Shown here in pieces: positions 32,877-35,493 of a DNA stretch of 35,493 nt. The translations under genes and the position numbers were made by a program. The DNA comes from an uncultured Rhodospirillaceae bacterium (GTDB lineage: Bacteria > Pseudomonadota > Alphaproteobacteria > Dongiales > Dongiaceae), in assembly GCA_902826565.1 (NCBI GenBank), contig CADEFF010000039.1, positions 1 through 35,493 of the forward strand. Direction: 5' to 3'. Numbering within the stretch: the stretch's first letter is position 1; every line of letters starts with the position of its first letter. A model generated the notes under the pieces. That model searched no databases. It saw nothing but the letters and a program-made list of their open reading frames with translations, and was not told where the DNA came from.

Positions 32877-33896
32877 TCACGCCGCCGGGGCGTCCTTGCC
32901 TTCGCGGGCGAGGCTGTCGCGGGCCTCGGCGGTGAGCTCGAAGGCGCGGAGGCGCGCGCGGTGATCATAGAGCGAGGCGGTGATCATCAGCTCGTCCGCG
33001 CCCGTCTTCTCGATGACGTCGGCAAGGCCCTGGCGTACGGTCGCCGGCGATCCGACGACGGACACCGAAAGCGAGCGCTCGACCCCCAGCCGCTCGGCGT
33101 CCGACCAGAAGCCCGCCATGTCGGCGAGCGGCGGCGGGACCTGCCCGGGCACGCCGCGCCGCAGCCGCACGAACTGCTGCTGCAGCGAGGTGAAGAGGAG
33201 GCGCGCCTCCGCGTCGGTCGCGGCCGCGATCACATTGACGCCGATCATCGCATAGGGCCTGTCGAGCTGCGCCGAGGGCTCGAAGCGCGTGCGATAGACC
33301 TCGAGCGCCTGGTCCATGGCATCGGGCGCGAAATGCGAGGCGAAGGCGTAGGGCAGCCCCAGCATGGCCGCGAGCTGCGCGCCATAGAGGCTCGAGCCTA
33401 GGATCCAGAGCGGCACATTGAGCCCTTCGCCCGGCACGGCATGGACTTTCTGGTCGGGATGCGGCGTGCCGAGCAGCGCCTGCAGTTCCAGCACGTCCTG
33501 CGGGAAGGTATCGACGCTTAAATCCATGTGGCGGCGGAGCGCGTGGGCGGTGCGCTGGTCGGTTCCCGGCGCGCGCCCGATCCCGAGGTCGATCCGGCCG
33601 GGATAGAGGGATTCGAGCGTGCCGAACTGCTCGGCGATGACCAGCGGCGAATGGTTCGGCAGCATGATGCCGCCCGAGCCGACGCGGATCGTCTTCGTGC
33701 CGCCCGCCACATGGCCGATCACGAGGGAGGTTGCGGCGCTGGCGATGCCCGGCATGTTGTGATGCTCGGCGAGCCAGTAGCGGCGATAGCCCCAGCGCTC
33801 GGCATGCTGCGCAAGATCGAGCGTGTTGCGGAAGGCGTCGCGGGGGGTGGCGCCTTCGATGACCGGCGAGAGGTCGAGCACGGAAAAGGGGATCAT
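32877..33896 (-). CDS. LLM class flavin-dependent oxidoreductase (luciferase-like), 339 aa
   Basis: This is a TIM-barrel flavin-dependent monooxygenase/oxidoreductase of the luciferase-like group, closest in pattern to the YhbW-type subgroup. It begins [12 protein letters not shown], with [37 protein letters not shown] typical of these enzymes. Further family stretches are [41 protein letters not shown] and [27 protein letters not shown]. Reduced FMN is probably the cofactor, supplied by a separate reductase; substrate is unknown. Length of about 340 is normal. The stop lies only 21 bp from the convergent stop of the islet gene. Such LLM genes are often solitary. Confidence 0.93.
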   Translation of the reverse strand: MIPFSVLDLSPVIEGATPRDAFRNTLDLAQHAERWGYRRYWLAEHHNMPGIASAATSLVIGHVAGGTKTIRVGSGGIMLPNHSPLVIAEQFGTLESLYPGRIDLGIGRAPGTDQRTAHALRRHMDLSVDTFPQDVLELQALLGTPHPDQKVHAVPGEGLNVPLWILGSSLYGAQLAAMLGLPYAFASHFAPDAMDQALEVYRTRFEPSAQLDRPYAMIGVNVIAAATDAEARLLFTSLQQQFVRLRRGVPGQVPPPLADMAGFWSDAERLGVERSLSVSVVGSPATVRQGLADVIEKTGADELMITASLYDHRARLRAFELTAEARDSLAREGKDAPAA

Positions 33897-33950
33897 GGCG
33901 TCACCCTTAACGCATCGCCGGAAAATCGCGAAGCCCCAAAGGAACCGGCC

Positions 33951-34898
33951 TCACCCCTCGATCGCGGCCGCCATGCGTGCGCGCATCGCCGCATCGGGGA
34001 AGGGCGCGAAGCCGGCGCCGGCATTGTCCGCCATATGCGCGGGCCGGCCGGTCCCGGGGATGGCGCAGGTGACGGCCGGATGGCCGAGGATGAACTTCAG
34101 CAGGATCTGCGCCCAGCTCGCGGCGCCGATCTCGCCGGCCCAGCCGGGCAAGGGCCGGTCCTTGAGTCGGCGCAGCAGCCCGCCGCCGCCGAACGGCCGG
34201 TTGACGAGGATGGCGATGCCGCGCTCCGCCGCCAGCGGCAGCAACCGTGTCTCGGCCGCGCGATCGTCCATCGCGTAGTTGAGCTGGACGAAATCGACCG
34301 GCTCGGCCCGCATCACGGCCTCGAGCGCGTCGAAGGCGCCGGGCGTGTAGTGGGTGATGCCGAGATAGCGGATGCGGCCCTCCGTCTTCCAGCCGCTGAG
34401 GGTCGCGAGCTGCGTCTGCCAGTCGACGAGATTGTGGACCTGCATGAGATCGAGGCGATCGGTGCGGAGCAGCGCCATCGAGCGCTCCATCTGCGCGATG
34501 CCGGACTCGCGGCCGCTGGTCCAGACCTTGGTCGCGACGAACGCCTTGTCGCGTGCCTGCATCGCGGCGAGCAGATCGCCGACGGCCGCCTCGGCGGCGC
34601 CATACATCGGCGAGCTGTCGATCACGGCGCCCCCCGCCGCGAAGAGCGCCTCGAGCACGCCCCGCAACGGTGCGCGGTCCGCCGCCGACGCCCCCACGTC
34701 GAAATTGCGCCAGGTGCCGCAACCGATGACCGGCAGCGCCTCGCCCGTGGCAGGGATCGCCCGGGTTTCCATGACAGCCCCCATCGCGCCTTGCGACGAG
34801 CCTATCGAAGTCAGGGTCGGGGCCAAAGCGGCACCGCCGGCGAGCCGCAGGAAGCCGGCCCGGCTGATGCTCCCGCCCCCGATCGGTCGGCACCCCAT
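33951..34898 (-). CDS. Aldo/keto reductase with N-terminal export-like signal, 315 aa
   Basis: This is an NAD(P)H-dependent aldo/keto reductase. The catalytic tetrad is intact: D94 and Y99 in VIDSSPMYG, K124 in ATKVW and H155 in MQVHN. Cofactor-loop stretches include the late CAIPGTGRPAHMADNAGAGFAPF. The N terminus, SISRAGFLRLAGGAALAPTL (10-29), looks like a Tat-type hydrophobic signal but has S-R instead of R-R, so Tat export is uncertain. The ATG at 34898 follows a perfect GGAGG at 7 bases; further upstream codons are open but non-coding. Exported AKRs of this type occur in alphaproteobacteria with unknown substrates. It is 54 bp downstream of nothing it clearly pairs with: the oxidoreductase gene that follows may be co-transcribed. 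Confidence 0.9.
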   Translation of the reverse strand: MGCRPIGGGSISRAGFLRLAGGAALAPTLTSIGSSQGAMGAVMETRAIPATGEALPVIGCGTWRNFDVGASAADRAPLRGVLEALFAAGGAVIDSSPMYGAAEAAVGDLLAAMQARDKAFVATKVWTSGRESGIAQMERSMALLRTDRLDLMQVHNLVDWQTQLATLSGWKTEGRIRYLGITHYTPGAFDALEAVMRAEPVDFVQLNYAMDDRAAETRLLPLAAERGIAILVNRPFGGGGLLRRLKDRPLPGWAGEIGAASWAQILLKFILGHPAVTCAIPGTGRPAHMADNAGAGFAPFPDAAMRARMAAAIEG

Positions 34899-35245
34899 CG
34901 ATCCTCCGCCGCAGATTTTACCCAATGCCCGGCTCTCGTTCGCCGTCGCCGCCATACATAGGAACGCGCCGCGATGACCGAAAGCCTGCCGATGCCGTCG
35001 ACTGCCGCAGGGCGACCGCAAGGATCGCCGACCTGCCATGACCGACCGGCCGGCCCATTTCCAGTGGAATGGCTATGGTCTTACGGCGGAAGGGCGTCGG
35101 GGCTATGCCCCCTCAAGAATCTTGATCCCTTTCGTCGCGCGGTTTGGTTAAATCGAGCCACCGAAACGCGATCGCGGTCGGCGGCAACGCCGCCACCGGC
35201 GCTCGCATCGACCGACGGGCGAGCGGCTGCAACAAGAGCGAAGCG
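34899..35245. other. Gap between aldo/keto reductase and response regulator starts
   Basis: About 350 bases without a gene I can support. A 37-codon open frame starts at 35038 and stops at 35151; it has no clear ribosome site or similarity, so I do not call it. TTGATC near 35112 followed by TTAAAT-like sequence near 35148 is too widely spaced for a good promoter. Promoters for both flanking divergent genes must lie here. Confidence 0.5.
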
Positions 35246-35493
35246 ATGGTGCCTGAAGGCGACGGTCTGACGGTGTTGCTCGTCGAGGATGACGGGCTCA
35301 TACGCATGTCGACACTGGATATCCTGACCGATCTCGGCCATCGGGTGATCGAGGCGGGGAATGCCGCCGATGCGCTGGCGCATCTGGCGCGGGAGCCGAT
35401 CGACCTTCTGCTGACGGATATCGGCTTGCCGGGGATGAGCGGCCACGAGCTCGCGGCCGAAGCGCGCCGGCGCCTGCCGGCCCTCCGCGTGAT
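35246..35493 (+). CDS. Response regulator receiver-domain protein, 3' end cut by window
   Basis: The first 82 residues are visible. The receiver fold is clear: the acidic pair D15/D16 in LLVEDDGLIRM, phospho-acceptor D58 in LLLTDIGLPGMSGHELA, and the amphipathic helix between. The helix 1 residue after EDD is G, not the usual E/P. The partner kinase, the Thr/Ser and Lys of the later strands, and any output domain lie outside the window. It may be a single-domain regulator, common in alphaproteobacteria, or the start of a longer protein. The ATG at 35246 is preceded by weak purines only (AAGAGCGAAG). Confidence 0.85.
   Translation, partial: MVPEGDGLTVLLVEDDGLIRMSTLDILTDLGHRVIEAGNAADALAHLAREPIDLLLTDIGLPGMSGHELAAEARRRLPALRV

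Noticed and set aside
32821-32900. A tRNA T-arm-like string on the minus strand (GGAGGTTCGAGTC) at the end of the AT-rich gene, as a possible integration site
   Set aside because: The T-stem does not pair well, the anticodon and D arms do not fold, and the would-be 5' part is the coding end of the oxidoreductase gene. No matching direct repeat was found at the other side of the islet.
35038-35151. A 37-codon open frame before the response regulator
   Set aside because: No clear ribosome site, no domain, and the codon pattern does not stand out; kept only as a remark on the gap.

Overview
The window is a GC-rich (about 70% by eye) chromosomal segment from an alphaproteobacterium. The evidence is the argD-argF-hslO order, apaG, folE, a DUF1289 protein, a CyaC-type redox cyclase, an EcfG-like promoter and high-GC codon usage throughout. 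I cannot name the genus. No tRNA, rRNA, CRISPR array, insertion sequence or integrase was seen. About 35 protein genes are packed on both strands, many overlapping by 4 bases (ATGA/GTGA).

Left part (1-5000): a cut DUF1989 gene with a lysine-rich tail; a long non-coding stretch with a 27-bp tandem repeat, a thrice-repeated 10-mer, an EcfG-like promoter and a strong sigma-70 promoter; an OmpA-domain lipoprotein closed by a GNRA-loop terminator; then apaG, folE and a trkH-like potassium channel subunit.

Iron/redox block (5069-11361): a Fur-like box precedes five co-directional genes, most of them exported: imelysin, Tat-type multicopper oxidase, di-heme DUF1111 cytochrome, a second imelysin without the motif histidine, and a Tat-type DUF1513 protein. 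The likely role is periplasmic iron handling coupled to electron transfer. No permease is present.

Middle (11373-24146): a minus-strand argD-argF-hslO-lipoprotein operon (arginine synthesis plus the redox chaperone Hsp33), a VOC protein, a PPK2 kinase, two tandem ABC-2 permeases without an ATPase, recX, a poly-serine TPR protein, a di-heme/[2Fe-2S]/adenylate cyclase fusion divergent from diaminopropionate ammonia-lyase, a DUF1289 protein and an EamA transporter.

Right part (24165-35493): a minus-strand series of two M20 amidohydrolase paralogues followed by a tightly overlapping adenylate-forming ligase, GNAT acyltransferase and acyl carrier protein. This looks like an uncharacterised N-acylation/deacylation module. 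Next come a secreted Ala/Pro-rich protein whose N-terminal domain resembles that of the OmpA lipoprotein, a class II aldolase, an AT-richer one-gene islet encoding a PD-(D/E)XK nuclease-like protein, a luciferase-like oxidoreductase, an aldo/keto reductase and a cut response regulator.

The best candidates for undescribed biology are the ligase-GNAT-ACP-M20 module, the nuclease-like islet, the iron/redox operon with an inserted multicopper oxidase, and the domain shared by the two envelope proteins. All functions are read from motifs and context only; no database search was possible.
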